Shown: in pieces, positions 1 through 6,086 of the stretch
Numbering within the stretch: position 1 is the first letter of the stretch
Layout of the letters: each line of letters begins with the position of its first letter
NCBI GenBank assembly: GCA_023662705.1
Contig: JAMPIM010000068.1
Coordinates: 1-6,532, forward strand
DNA: 6,532 nucleotides
Reading direction: 5' to 3'
Source of the DNA: Candidatus Gastranaerophilales bacterium
GTDB lineage: Bacteria > Cyanobacteriota > Vampirovibrionia > Gastranaerophilales > Gastranaerophilaceae
Made by a program: the position numbers and the translations under genes
The notes under the pieces: generated by a model
Databases searched by the model: none
The model's input: the letters and a program-made list of their open reading frames with translations, nothing else
What the model was told of the DNA's origin: nothing

Positions 1-2327
1 CCGCCTTCGGCGTCTTCACCGACTCTGTATTTAGCAACGTAAGGTGAAGTTGAGACAAAATCTCTTACTGCTGATTTTAGTGCGCCAGTACCGTGTCCGT
101 GGATTACATAAACAGGTGTAAGGTTTGCTAAACTTGCTTTATCCAAGTAACCTTCCAATTCGTCTAAGGCTTCTTCGACACGTTCTCCTCTCAAATCAAG
201 CGTATTAGAAATATTATGTTTTTTAAGCGTAAATGACTCTTTCTGATAATTCGGAAGTGTAATTTTTTTAGCCATTTCAGGATTGAATACTGCAAGGCGG
301 TCTTTTTTTACCTTAGTTTTAATCATTCCCATCTGGATATATAAAGTATTGTTTTTATCCGGCATGGAAAGAACTTCAACCTCCTGATTAAGTTCTTTAA
401 TCATAACTTTGTCGTGAACTCTTACTTTTTCCCAATCAAGCTCAAGGTATTGTTCTTTTTCTTCGAGCTGATGCAAATCTCCGCGGAAATTTTGTTCCAG
501 TTTTGCCAATCTGTTGTAAGAACGTCGTGCAACTTTTTCAGATTTTTCACGTCTAAGTTCCGCTAAAATATCTTTGATTTCATCTTTAGCGTTATCTAAC
601 TGGGACTCAAAACGGTCTTTAATAGCTTTTAAAGTTCGTTTTTTATCTTTTTTATGCTGAGATAATTCTTTTTCGTAATGTTGTTTCAATTCATCAGCCT
701 GAGCATTCAGAGTTTCTGCCTCTTTTAAGTTTTCGTCTAACTTGTGTTGTGTATTTTGTAGTCGTTCGACAGCTAATGCAGACGGGTCTCGCTGAGTGAT
801 TAAAAGTTCTTTTGCTTCCCAAACCAAATCTTGATTTAAGCCAAGATTTGCAGAAATTGATATTGCATTGCTTAATCCCGGAATACCAATTACCAGTTTG
901 TAGGTTGGACAAAGTGACTCTGTATCAAATTCAACACTTGCATTTTTGAAATACGGGTCTGTAAATTCTAATGTTTTAAGTTCGCCATAATGGGTTGTAA
1001 TTACAGACAAGCTTTGTTTTTTTGCCAAATCCTTAAGAATAACTTCTGCTAAAATTGCACCTTCCTGTGGGTCTGTCCCTGCACAAAGTTCATCTACGAG
1101 AACGAATGTTTCGGAGTTAGCAAGTTCCAATATTTCAATAACATTTTTCATGTGTGATGAAAATGTTGAAAGGCTCTGTAAAATGCTTTGTTCATCTCCA
1201 ATATCTGCAAGAATATTTTCAAATGGGTAAATATTTGCTTCCGCGCAAGGCAGGAACATTCCGGATTTTGTCATTAGAATAAATAATCCGACTGTTTTCA
1301 ATGCAACAGTTTTACCGCCTGTATTTGACCCTGTAATAATAATTGATTTATAATCTCCACCAATAGAGAAATCATTTTCAACAATTTTTTCTACCCTGTC
1401 AATTAAAAGCGGATGACGCATTAAATCAATTTTAATAGTTTTATCTTTGTTGAGTTTTGGCTCAATCGACTGGGTTTTAACGGCATAACGAGCTTTTGCA
1501 AAATGGAAATCAATTTCTGCAAGTAATTTTTCTGTTGCAATTAAGGCATCCATTTCACGACGAACTTCCATGCTTAAAGCTGTTAATATTCTTATGATTT
1601 CTGCATAAATCTTTGATTTAACTTCTCTGATTTTATTGTTAATAGGAACAATCTGTGCAGGTTCTATATAAAAAGTTCTATTTGTCGCAGAAACATCGTG
1701 TACAATCCCTGAAACCTTGCTTTTGGAAGATGCTTTGACCTGAAAAACAATTCTGTCATCTCTCATTGTATAAATGTTTTCCTGTAAATGAGTTTGAAAT
1801 TCAGGAGAATTCATTAGTTCCTGAACTCGTTGTTTCAAAGCAGTTTCTGTGTCTTTTAATGATGAATAAAGTCCTTTTAGTTCAGGGTTTGCATCCTGTC
1901 TAACTGTAAAATTATCATCAAAAGTTTCTAATATTTTGTCTTCTAGCGCTTTGTTTGAATAAAGGTTTTCAGCTAAACCGTTAAGGCTTGCGTCAAAAAC
2001 AAGACTTTCTTTAAGGAAGTTTCGAACAAGTCTTGATGTGCGCATAGTTTTTGCGATATCAACAAGTTCTTCTTCTATAAAATACTCATTTTTTTCTTTT
2101 AGTTTAGAAAAATTTTGGATTTTATCAATTGGAATATCATGAGCCAAATCCAAAACATCTTTAGCTTCTCTTGTGTATCGGATTTGTTGTTCAATATCGT
2201 CAAATCGGACAAATGGGGTTAAATCAATGCACAACTTTTTTGACTGCTCAGTTTTTGCAAACGCAGAAAGTTCAGCCATAATTTTATCGTACTCTAGTGC
2301 TTTTTGTGATTTTTGGACAATACTCAT
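1..2327 (-). CDS. mutS2: MutS2 family ATPase/Smr endonuclease (3' end cut by window edge)
   Basis: MutS2 is a homodimeric MutS-like ATPase lacking the mismatch-recognition domains. In other bacteria it suppresses recombination or rescues collided ribosomes. 775 codons are visible with no frameshift; family members are about 780-790 aa, so only the last 10-15 residues are missing. The N-terminus (KALEYDKIMAELSAFAKTEQ) fits the family and sets the start at 2327. Residues 230-255 hold the family stretch VHDVSATNRTFYIEP. Walker A is GSNTGGKT at 333-340 (usually GPNTGGKT), followed by DIGDEQSI at about 375, Walker B LVDEL with D412/E413, and AGTDPQEG. A charged coiled-coil region spans about 515-635. 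The Smr domain has LDLRG at 710-714 and HGHGTG at 743-748. No Shine-Dalgarno sequence precedes the ATG, and a promoter lies just upstream. It is the last gene seen in the minus-strand run, 42 bases after exbD. Its link to the TonB genes is probably positional. Confidence 0.96.
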   Translation of the reverse strand, partial: MSIVQKSQKALEYDKIMAELSAFAKTEQSKKLCIDLTPFVRFDDIEQQIRYTREAKDVLDLAHDIPIDKIQNFSKLKEKNEYFIEEELVDIAKTMRTSRLVRNFLKESLVFDASLNGLAENLYSNKALEDKILETFDDNFTVRQDANPELKGLYSSLKDTETALKQRVQELMNSPEFQTHLQENIYTMRDDRIVFQVKASSKSKVSGIVHDVSATNRTFYIEPAQIVPINNKIREVKSKIYAEIIRILTALSMEVRREMDALIATEKLLAEIDFHFAKARYAVKTQSIEPKLNKDKTIKIDLMRHPLLIDRVEKIVENDFSIGGDYKSIIITGSNTGGKTVALKTVGLFILMTKSGMFLPCAEANIYPFENILADIGDEQSILQSLSTFSSHMKNVIEILELANSETFVLVDELCAGTDPQEGAILAEVILKDLAKKQSLSVITTHYGELKTLEFTDPYFKNASVEFDTESLCPTYKLVIGIPGLSNAISISANLGLNQDLVWEAKELLITQRDPSALAVERLQNTQHKLDENLKEAETLNAQADELKQHYEKELSQHKKDKKRTLKAIKDRFESQLDNAKDEIKDILAELRREKSEKVARRSYNRLAKLEQNFRGDLHQLEEKEQYLELDWEKVRVHDKVMIKELNQEVEVLSMPDKNNTLYIQMGMIKTKVKKDRLAVFNPEMAKKITLPNYQKESFTLKKHNISNTLDLRGERVEEALDELEGYLDKASLANLTPVYVIHGHGTGALKSAVRDFVSTSPYVAKYRVGEDAEG

Positions 2328-2336
2328 TGTAGTTTG

Positions 2337-2364
2337 ATTATAGACGATAAATATTTTTCTTCAA
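2337..2364 (-). promoter_or_regulatory. Probable sigma70 promoter of mutS2, giving a nearly leaderless mRNA
   Basis: On the minus strand a perfect -10 box TATAAT (2337-2342) lies 16 bases downstream of TTGAAG (2359-2364, four of six matches to TTGACA). Only nine bases separate the -10 box from the mutS2 ATG at 2327, so transcription should start at about 2330, one to four bases before the ATG. This fits the absence of any purine-rich ribosome binding site there. mutS2 may also be reached by read-through from exbD, since no terminator lies in the gap. Confidence 0.55.
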
Positions 2365-2369
2365 GTATC

Positions 2370-2750
2370 TTATCCTCTAGATAGAGAAATACTTGTTATA
2401 CCAACATTTCTCGCGCTATCCATTACCTTAACAATTGCACCGTGTTCAGAATCATCATCAGCTTGGATAAGCAATCCGTCAGGATAATTTTTTGCATTAT
2501 CACTAAATACCTGCTCTAAATTTGCAGCTTCGATTTCCTGTCCGTCCCAGATGAATTTGTTATCAGAGGTTACGGATACATTCATTATCTTAGAATCTTT
2601 CATAATCTGTTCTTCGTTAACGACTTCGGGAACAGCCAAGTTTAATCCTTGCTGGTCAAGAAGCGGAGCTATAACCATCATAATAATCAACAATACAAGG
2701 AAAATATCCGTTAGCGGTGTTATATTTATCTCATTAAAACTATCACGCAT
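2370..2750 (-). CDS. exbD: ExbD/TolR-family biopolymer transport protein, second copy (short form)
   Basis: This 126-aa single-pass inner-membrane protein belongs to the ExbD/TolR family, whose members sit in the ExbB pentamer pore and use the proton motive force to move TonB. A short cytoplasmic tail leads into EINITPLTDIFLVLL (residues 7-21) and a membrane helix of about 13-30. D15 matches the proton-carrying aspartate of the family (D25 in E. coli ExbD). The periplasmic domain (about 40-126) ends in the typical 'D-ARNVGITSISLS' strand. Its ATG shares one base with the stop of the preceding exbD (TAATG), with GGAG six bases upstream, so the two are translationally coupled. The membrane segment is nearly identical to that of the other copy, but the periplasmic domains differ clearly, so this is an old paralogue. 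TolR is an alternative name, but neighbouring tonB and the absence of tolB/pal favour ExbD. Confidence 0.93.
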   Translation of the reverse strand: MRDSFNEINITPLTDIFLVLLIIMMVIAPLLDQQGLNLAVPEVVNEEQIMKDSKIMNVSVTSDNKFIWDGQEIEAANLEQVFSDNAKNYPDGLLIQADDDSEHGAIVKVMDSARNVGITSISLSRG

Positions 2751-2760
2751 TATTCACTCC
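2748..2760 (-). promoter_or_regulatory. Coupled stop/start (TAATG) with GGAGTGA ribosome binding site
   Basis: The first exbD ends in TAA (2750-2752) and its last A is the first base of the second exbD's ATG (2748-2750). GGAG (2757-2760) lies six bases upstream of the ATG, inside the last codons of the first gene. The arrangement suggests termination-reinitiation coupling, which would keep the two ExbD proteins in a fixed ratio. Confidence 0.85.
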
Positions 2761-3271
2761 AATTCTCATATTGATTATCTTGCGGTAAAGGGGTTGAAGC
2801 TCCATCCATTATATTATTGGAAGTATAATTTTGAGTAGATTCTTCCTCTAATCTTTTCTGGTCTTTTTTGTTAAGTGGTTCACCTGCAACAATAAGCTTT
2901 TTGTATTGTGCATCCTGTGCTGCATCCATAATTTCCATAATTACAGAGCTTTTTACTTTCTCGTCAGCTTTAACAACTACTTCAGGATTTTCGTTTACTC
3001 CTTTAGCAGCTTTTAAATCATCAACAAGAGCATCCGTAGTTGATTTTTTTGAGTCAACATAAATTACACCATCTTTAGTCACTGAAACTACGACTTTTCC
3101 CTGTTCGATAGAAGTTCCGCTGTTAACCTCAGGTATGGTAATAGAGTTGTCAACCGATTGGAATGTCGGAGCTACAACCATCATAATAATTAACAGAACT
3201 AAGAAGATATCTGTTAACGGTGTAATATTAATCTCTGTAAATAAAGCATTTTTGCCTGTTTTAATACTCAT
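2750..3271 (-). CDS. exbD: ExbD/TolR-family biopolymer transport protein, first copy with C-terminal extension
   Basis: This 173-aa protein has the ExbD plan. A cytoplasmic N-terminus of about 18 residues precedes one membrane helix (about 19-36) within EINITPLTDIFLVLL (13-27), where D21 is the expected proton-binding aspartate. A periplasmic domain follows (about 42-130), with VVVSVTKDGVIYVDSK and a closing KKLIVAGEP strand. Typical ExbD proteins end near there (about 130-145 aa). Here a polar tail of about 42 residues follows (132-173), starting charged (LNKKDQKRLEEES) and then rich in Asn, Gln and Pro, with no family I recognise. It lies 54 bases after exbB and overlaps the next exbD by one base. 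The ATG at 3271 is supported by GGAGAGG six bases upstream. That site is the second copy of a palindrome arm, which could affect translation. Likely partners are ExbB and the second ExbD. Confidence 0.93.
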   Translation of the reverse strand: MSIKTGKNALFTEINITPLTDIFLVLLIIMMVVAPTFQSVDNSITIPEVNSGTSIEQGKVVVSVTKDGVIYVDSKKSTTDALVDDLKAAKGVNENPEVVVKADEKVKSSVIMEIMDAAQDAQYKKLIVAGEPLNKKDQKRLEEESTQNYTSNNIMDGASTPLPQDNQYENWSE

Positions 3272-3275
3272 TGTA

Positions 3276-3306
3276 AACCTCTCCCCCTCTCCTTAAGGAG
3301 AGGGTT
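3276..3306 (-). repeat. Perfect palindrome with duplicated arm overlapping the exbD Shine-Dalgarno site
   Basis: Positions 3285-3304 are a perfect 20-base palindrome: arm CCCTCTCC (3297-3304), TTAA loop, arm GGAGAGGG (3285-3292), read on the minus strand. A second copy of the 3' arm, GGAGAGG (3278-3284), follows directly and is the ribosome binding site of the first exbD, six bases before its ATG. The 5' arm, lengthened to AACC (3303-3306), can instead pair with GGAGAGGTT (3276-3284) with one bulged C, which would hide that site. No U-run follows, so it is not an intrinsic terminator. It may set exbB/exbD stoichiometry, protect the mRNA end, or be one copy of a dispersed REP-like repeat. Confidence 0.75.
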
Positions 3307-3325
3307 GAACACCCGAAAAATTTGA

Positions 3326-3973
3326 CTATAATGCTACGCTGGAAGTGCTTGCAGTTTTAACTTCCTCTTCTGAGTCAACGAAGCTCAAGAATAACAACTT
3401 AATTAATTGGAAGTCATCTTCAAATCTTTTAACTGTAGATTGGAAAGTGTTATAACAAACTACTGCTAAAATCGCAACGCCAAGACCGAAAGCTGTAGCA
3501 ATCAATGCTGAACCGATACCCATTGCAACTGCTGCTGACTGGTTGCCTTGAGAAGCTAAATCCTGGAATGTATAAAGGATTCTTACAACTGTACCAAACA
3601 AACCTAAGAAAGGAGCTACACCGCCGATTGTACCCAAGATTGTTAATCTGTGTTCAAGTTTTCTTGTCGCAAGAGCTGCAGCGATATCAAATGCTCTGGA
3701 GAATCCTTTTTTTTGTTCAGAAAGAATTCTAACAGCCTCTTCTGTAACTTCACCAATAATACCGCCGCATTGTACTGCGATATTTTGAGCGCCCATCAAA
3801 TTGTTTTTAGCTAATTCTTTTTGTAATCTTGGAATAAGCTCAATAACATTTCTTTTGTTTGCGTGGTAGTAAGCACCTCTGTCGATAGCTACAAATACTG
3901 TCAAAATTGAACATAAGAATATCGGTAACAATACCGGCCAGTCCAATTGTATTGAGTGCAATAGTAAATCCAT
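3326..3973 (-). CDS. exbB: ExbB/TolQ/MotA-family proton channel protein
   Basis: This 215-aa inner-membrane protein forms the pentameric proton-channel body of the TonB motor. It has three predicted membrane segments: about 12-30, 111-134 and 148-173. A cytoplasmic region lies between the first two and contains TEEAVRIL and the RKLEHRLTILGTIGGVAPFLG signature (104-124). Helix 2 continues as GLFGTVVRIL (124-133, T128) and helix 3 is GSALIATAFGLGVAILAVVCYN (154-175, T160). These threonines match the channel-lining pair of E. coli ExbB (T148, T181). The glutamate usually found in the E-A-L-I-A-T-A motif (E176 in E. coli) is Ser155 here. The ATG at 3973 follows AAGGGG by nine bases. It lies 87 bases after tonB and 54 before exbD, in one transcription unit. 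MotA or TolQ are related, but the neighbours favour ExbB. Confidence 0.93.
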   Translation of the reverse strand: MDLLLHSIQLDWPVLLPIFLCSILTVFVAIDRGAYYHANKRNVIELIPRLQKELAKNNLMGAQNIAVQCGGIIGEVTEEAVRILSEQKKGFSRAFDIAAALATRKLEHRLTILGTIGGVAPFLGLFGTVVRILYTFQDLASQGNQSAAVAMGIGSALIATAFGLGVAILAVVCYNTFQSTVKRFEDDFQLIKLLFLSFVDSEEEVKTASTSSVAL

Positions 3974-3982
3974 AATTTATTT

Positions 3983-3988
3983 CCCCTT
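3983..3988 (-). promoter_or_regulatory. Ribosome binding site of exbB (AAGGGG)
   Basis: AAGGGG lies nine bases before the ATG of exbB in an A/G-rich run. The rest of the 87-base tonB-exbB gap (3974-4060) shows no stem-loop terminator and no convincing promoter. Its tonB-proximal end has a tandem repeat GGGGTAAA GGGGTAAA (4046-4061), and the tonB TAG is followed by an in-frame TAA after one codon. Confidence 0.6.
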
Positions 3989-4060
3989 TTCTTTTTTATT
4001 TATCCTCTGCTCATAGGGTGTTTTGCAAGGTTTTGAGTCCCTTTATTTACCCCTTTACCC

Positions 4061-5260
4061 CTAGTATCTTGATGCTCCGAATACTCTGTAGTCAAAAGTA
4101 AACTGAATATCAATACTTTGTCCTTTAAAATCAGCAGGTAACGGTCTGAACGGTGCTGTCAATTCAACCGCTTTCAATGCTGCCTGATCGGCTGATGGCA
4201 ATCCTGATGAACGGTGAACCTTGCTTGATAATAATCTGCCGTCTTTTGCTATCTTGAATAACAATACAACAGTTTTGCTTTCGTTACCTTTTGGAGGATC
4301 CCAATTTAGTTTAATTCTTCGTTGGAGTTCTCTCATATAAGGTCCGAAGTCAGGTTCTCTAAGTGCATCAATACCTGGTGCACCTCCGCCTCCGCCAGGG
4401 TTTCCGACATTACCTGTTCCGCCGGCAGAAGAACCTCTTGATAATTGGCCGCTTCCCCCTGTGCCGCCTGTTGATGGTGACAAAGATGGTCTTGGTGCAT
4501 AAGCTCCTGAACCGCCTGATGCAGTTCCGCCGCTTGATTTAGCAATTCCGGTTGGAGCTGATGTTCCGCCTACAGGACCGGTTGCAAGAGTTTTTCCTGT
4601 CGGAGCACCTTTTGGTGCAGGTACACTAAACGGTGTTGATGGTTTTGCTACAGGAGCAGTTGTTGACATCGGTTTAGCGCTTGGTCTTGCTGTAGGTGGT
4701 GCAGGTTTAGCAGGCGATGGTTTGCTCACAGGTGTCTGCTGTTGAACCTTAGGCTGCTGTACAGGCTGTTTAGCCTGCTGCTGAGTCGGTTTTTTTACAG
4801 GTTGAGCCTGCTGCTTTTGCTGCTGTTTCTTTATAATCTTATTTGCGTTCGCTGCGGCCGCAGATGGTTTCTGCTGTTTTTGCGGTGCCGGCGAAGGCAT
4901 AGAAACTTTTCTTGTAGGATCGTTAACACCGCCGCTTCTTGAACTTATATCAGAGCGGTTTTTTGTATTAGGATCACGCGGTGTTCCAGGTTTATCAACA
5001 AGAACAAATTCAATATCTTTTTTAGGTTGAGGTTTAACTTTGTTGAATTTAAAAAGATTAATACCCATAAACATTAATATTATGGAAATCAGCCAGATTA
5101 AACCAACCAGTGCAGGATGAAGCACAGTTGCTATTGTTAAAGATTTTTTTACAGGGATTACTTCCGGCTTGGTTGTTACAAGCGTTGGCAATTTGTATGG
5201 TTCCAAATCTCTATCGTCCTCTTCGTCTAGTATAAAACTTTTTTTGCTTATTAATGACAC
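4061..5260 (-). CDS. tonB: TonB-family energy-transducing protein
   Basis: This 399-aa protein spans the periplasm and transmits ExbB/ExbD energy to an outer-membrane partner. A charged, acidic cytoplasmic N-terminus of about 40 residues precedes one membrane helix (about 42-68, ATVLHPALVGLIWLIS). H48 sits where E. coli TonB has its essential H20 (VCIHGAVVAG). The long periplasmic linker has two parts: residues about 121-215 rich in Pro, Gln, Lys and Ala, then about 216-296 rich in Gly and Ser. The C-terminal TonB domain (about 299-394) includes PYMRELQRRIKLNWDPP, VVLLFKIAKDGRLLS and SSGLPSADQAALKAV. Its length exceeds E. coli TonB (239 aa) because of both the N-terminal extension and the linker. 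The start is GTG at 5260, with GAGAG eight bases upstream. It could serve a Tol-like role (TolA analogue), but no tolB/pal is seen. Together with exbB and two exbD genes it forms the energising complex. Confidence 0.92.
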   Translation of the reverse strand: MSLISKKSFILDEEDDRDLEPYKLPTLVTTKPEVIPVKKSLTIATVLHPALVGLIWLISIILMFMGINLFKFNKVKPQPKKDIEFVLVDKPGTPRDPNTKNRSDISSRSGGVNDPTRKVSMPSPAPQKQQKPSAAAANANKIIKKQQQKQQAQPVKKPTQQQAKQPVQQPKVQQQTPVSKPSPAKPAPPTARPSAKPMSTTAPVAKPSTPFSVPAPKGAPTGKTLATGPVGGTSAPTGIAKSSGGTASGGSGAYAPRPSLSPSTGGTGGSGQLSRGSSAGGTGNVGNPGGGGGAPGIDALREPDFGPYMRELQRRIKLNWDPPKGNESKTVVLLFKIAKDGRLLSSKVHRSSGLPSADQAALKAVELTAPFRPLPADFKGQSIDIQFTFDYRVFGASRY

Positions 5261-5275
5261 TTTTTTATCTCTCTA

Positions 5276-5304
5276 ATACTACTTTCTTAGAATAATTCGC
5301 TCAA
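5276..5304 (-). promoter_or_regulatory. Weak candidate promoter upstream of tonB
   Basis: TTGAGC (5299-5304) and TAGTAT (5276-5281) are separated by 17 bases; each matches four of six consensus bases. The predicted start, about 5269, would cut into the GAGAG ribosome binding site (5269-5273), so it would not serve the GTG start well. It lies in the 68-base gap after the glycine-zipper gene and could be chance in AT-rich DNA. Confidence 0.22.
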
Positions 5305-5328
5305 ACGTATTTTAAATTATCCTGTTTG

Positions 5329-6033
5329 CTAATTTTCATAATAATACGTGGCTGAGCTTACTGTAGCGGGTTGGGTTAAAACTAAATCAATCACCGCATT
5401 TGAAGGTATCTCGACGTCATTTCCCTTATCAATAACGGATTTGACTAGACCTCCCCCTGCTCCAACGGCAGTTCCCAGTGCAGCTCCTCTTCCGATATCT
5501 CCACCTGCAAGTGCTCCGAATACAAGTCCGGATAACGCACCTGATGCTGAACCGACAGCCATGTCTTTAGCGTATTCTTTTGTAACATCTAATTTTGTTC
5601 CGCCAACAAGTACTCCTGACATATCATCTGTTCTGATAACCCCTGAAATAGGAATTTGTGTACCGTAAGGTGTCGATATATTATTAAATCGTACGCTAAG
5701 CCTTCCGTTTATGCTGCCGCGTTTAGCTTTTGATGACTCTGTAACAGTGCCGTAAACAATGCTTCCTGCCGGTGCAATAAGTTGTCCGTTATAATAGAAG
5801 TCTTCACATAAAGCCGTAGAAACACTTTGTCCCGTAATAGTATATTCAGAGGACAACGGTGCTGTTAAAACGGTTCTCAAAGCTGTCCCTGCGGGAACCA
5901 TAACAACATTTCCTTTTAAAGTATTATTTTGCGGGTATTGTGAAGTTTGCTGATAAGAATAATTAGTACCTGCAAATGCGATATTCACAGCACTTGCACA
6001 GATTAATAATCCTGTAACCAAACATTTCTTCAT
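5329..6033 (-). CDS. Secreted glycine-zipper protein with an N-terminal beta domain
   Basis: This is a 234-aa exported protein of unproven function. A signal peptide (1-21) ends AFA before Gly22. The LLIC at 9-12 is not a good lipobox. Residues about 41-135 form a beta-rich domain (VPAGTALRTVLTAPLSS, then LIAPAGSIVYGTV, KRGS, YGTQIPISGVI). Residues 159-198 form a glycine zipper: G161, 165, 169, 173, 177 and 181 are exactly four apart, then G183, 187, 191 and 195 in a second register. A last strand (VEIPSNAVIDLVLTQPATV, 207-225) follows. This order (VPAGT strand, PAGS strand, zipper, IPS..LTQP strand) recalls secreted glycine-zipper proteins known from other phyla and loosely the VirB10/TrbI C-terminal domain. 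The zipper suggests membrane insertion or oligomerisation in the envelope. It has a strong promoter and ribosome binding site of its own and precedes tonB by 68 bases. It is a paralogue of the gene before it. Confidence 0.88.
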   Translation of the reverse strand: MKKCLVTGLLICASAVNIAFAGTNYSYQQTSQYPQNNTLKGNVVMVPAGTALRTVLTAPLSSEYTITGQSVSTALCEDFYYNGQLIAPAGSIVYGTVTESSKAKRGSINGRLSVRFNNISTPYGTQIPISGVIRTDDMSGVLVGGTKLDVTKEYAKDMAVGSASGALSGLVFGALAGGDIGRGAALGTAVGAGGGLVKSVIDKGNDVEIPSNAVIDLVLTQPATVSSATYYYEN

Positions 6034-6041
6034 TTATTATA

Positions 6042-6052
6042 CCCCTCCTCCT
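6042..6052 (-). promoter_or_regulatory. Strong ribosome binding site of the glycine-zipper gene
   Basis: AGGAGGAGGGG (6042-6052) is a long anti-Shine-Dalgarno match, the strongest in the window. The inner GGAGG (6044-6048) lies ten bases before the ATG at 6033 and confirms that start. It would lie at the 5' end of the transcript from the promoter at 6058-6086. Confidence 0.8.
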
Positions 6053-6057
6053 ATATT

Positions 6058-6086
6058 ATTCTAGGTCTGAAACAGCCATTTGTCAA
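6058..6086 (-). promoter_or_regulatory. Strong sigma70 promoter for the glycine-zipper/tonB/exb cassette
   Basis: A perfect -35 box TTGACA (6081-6086) and a five-of-six -10 box TAGAAT (6058-6063) are separated by the optimal 17 bases. Transcription should begin at about 6051, leaving a leader of roughly 18 bases. The TGA stop of the preceding gene (6083-6085) lies inside the -35 box. This probably drives the downstream genes as one unit, since no terminator is seen through exbD. Confidence 0.65.

Noticed and set aside
694..912. 72-aa minus-strand ORF inside mutS2
   Set aside because: It is another frame of intact mutS2 coding sequence with no support.
3974..4060. Possible exbB promoter (TTGCAA with GATAAA) in the tonB-exbB gap
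   Set aside because: Both boxes are poor matches with an 18-base spacer, and the AT-rich purine context makes chance likely.
4333..4545. 70-aa minus-strand ORF rich in His and Gln within tonB
   Set aside because: It is a frame-shifted reading of the Gly/Ser-rich linker, whose repeats keep the frame open.
4742..4942. Leu/Arg-rich ORF on the plus strand within tonB
   Set aside because: It is the antisense shadow of the Gln/Lys/Pro-rich linker codons; no ribosome binding site or family features.
5348..5668. 106-aa Pro/Ala-rich ORF on the plus strand
   Set aside because: It is antisense to the glycine zipper, whose Gly and Ala codons read as Pro and Ala or Ser; no sign of independent coding.
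5998..6033. Lipoprotein signal in the glycine-zipper protein (Cys12 after LLI)
   Set aside because: The residue before Cys is Ile, not Gly/Ala/Ser, and a normal AFA cleavage site follows at residue 21.
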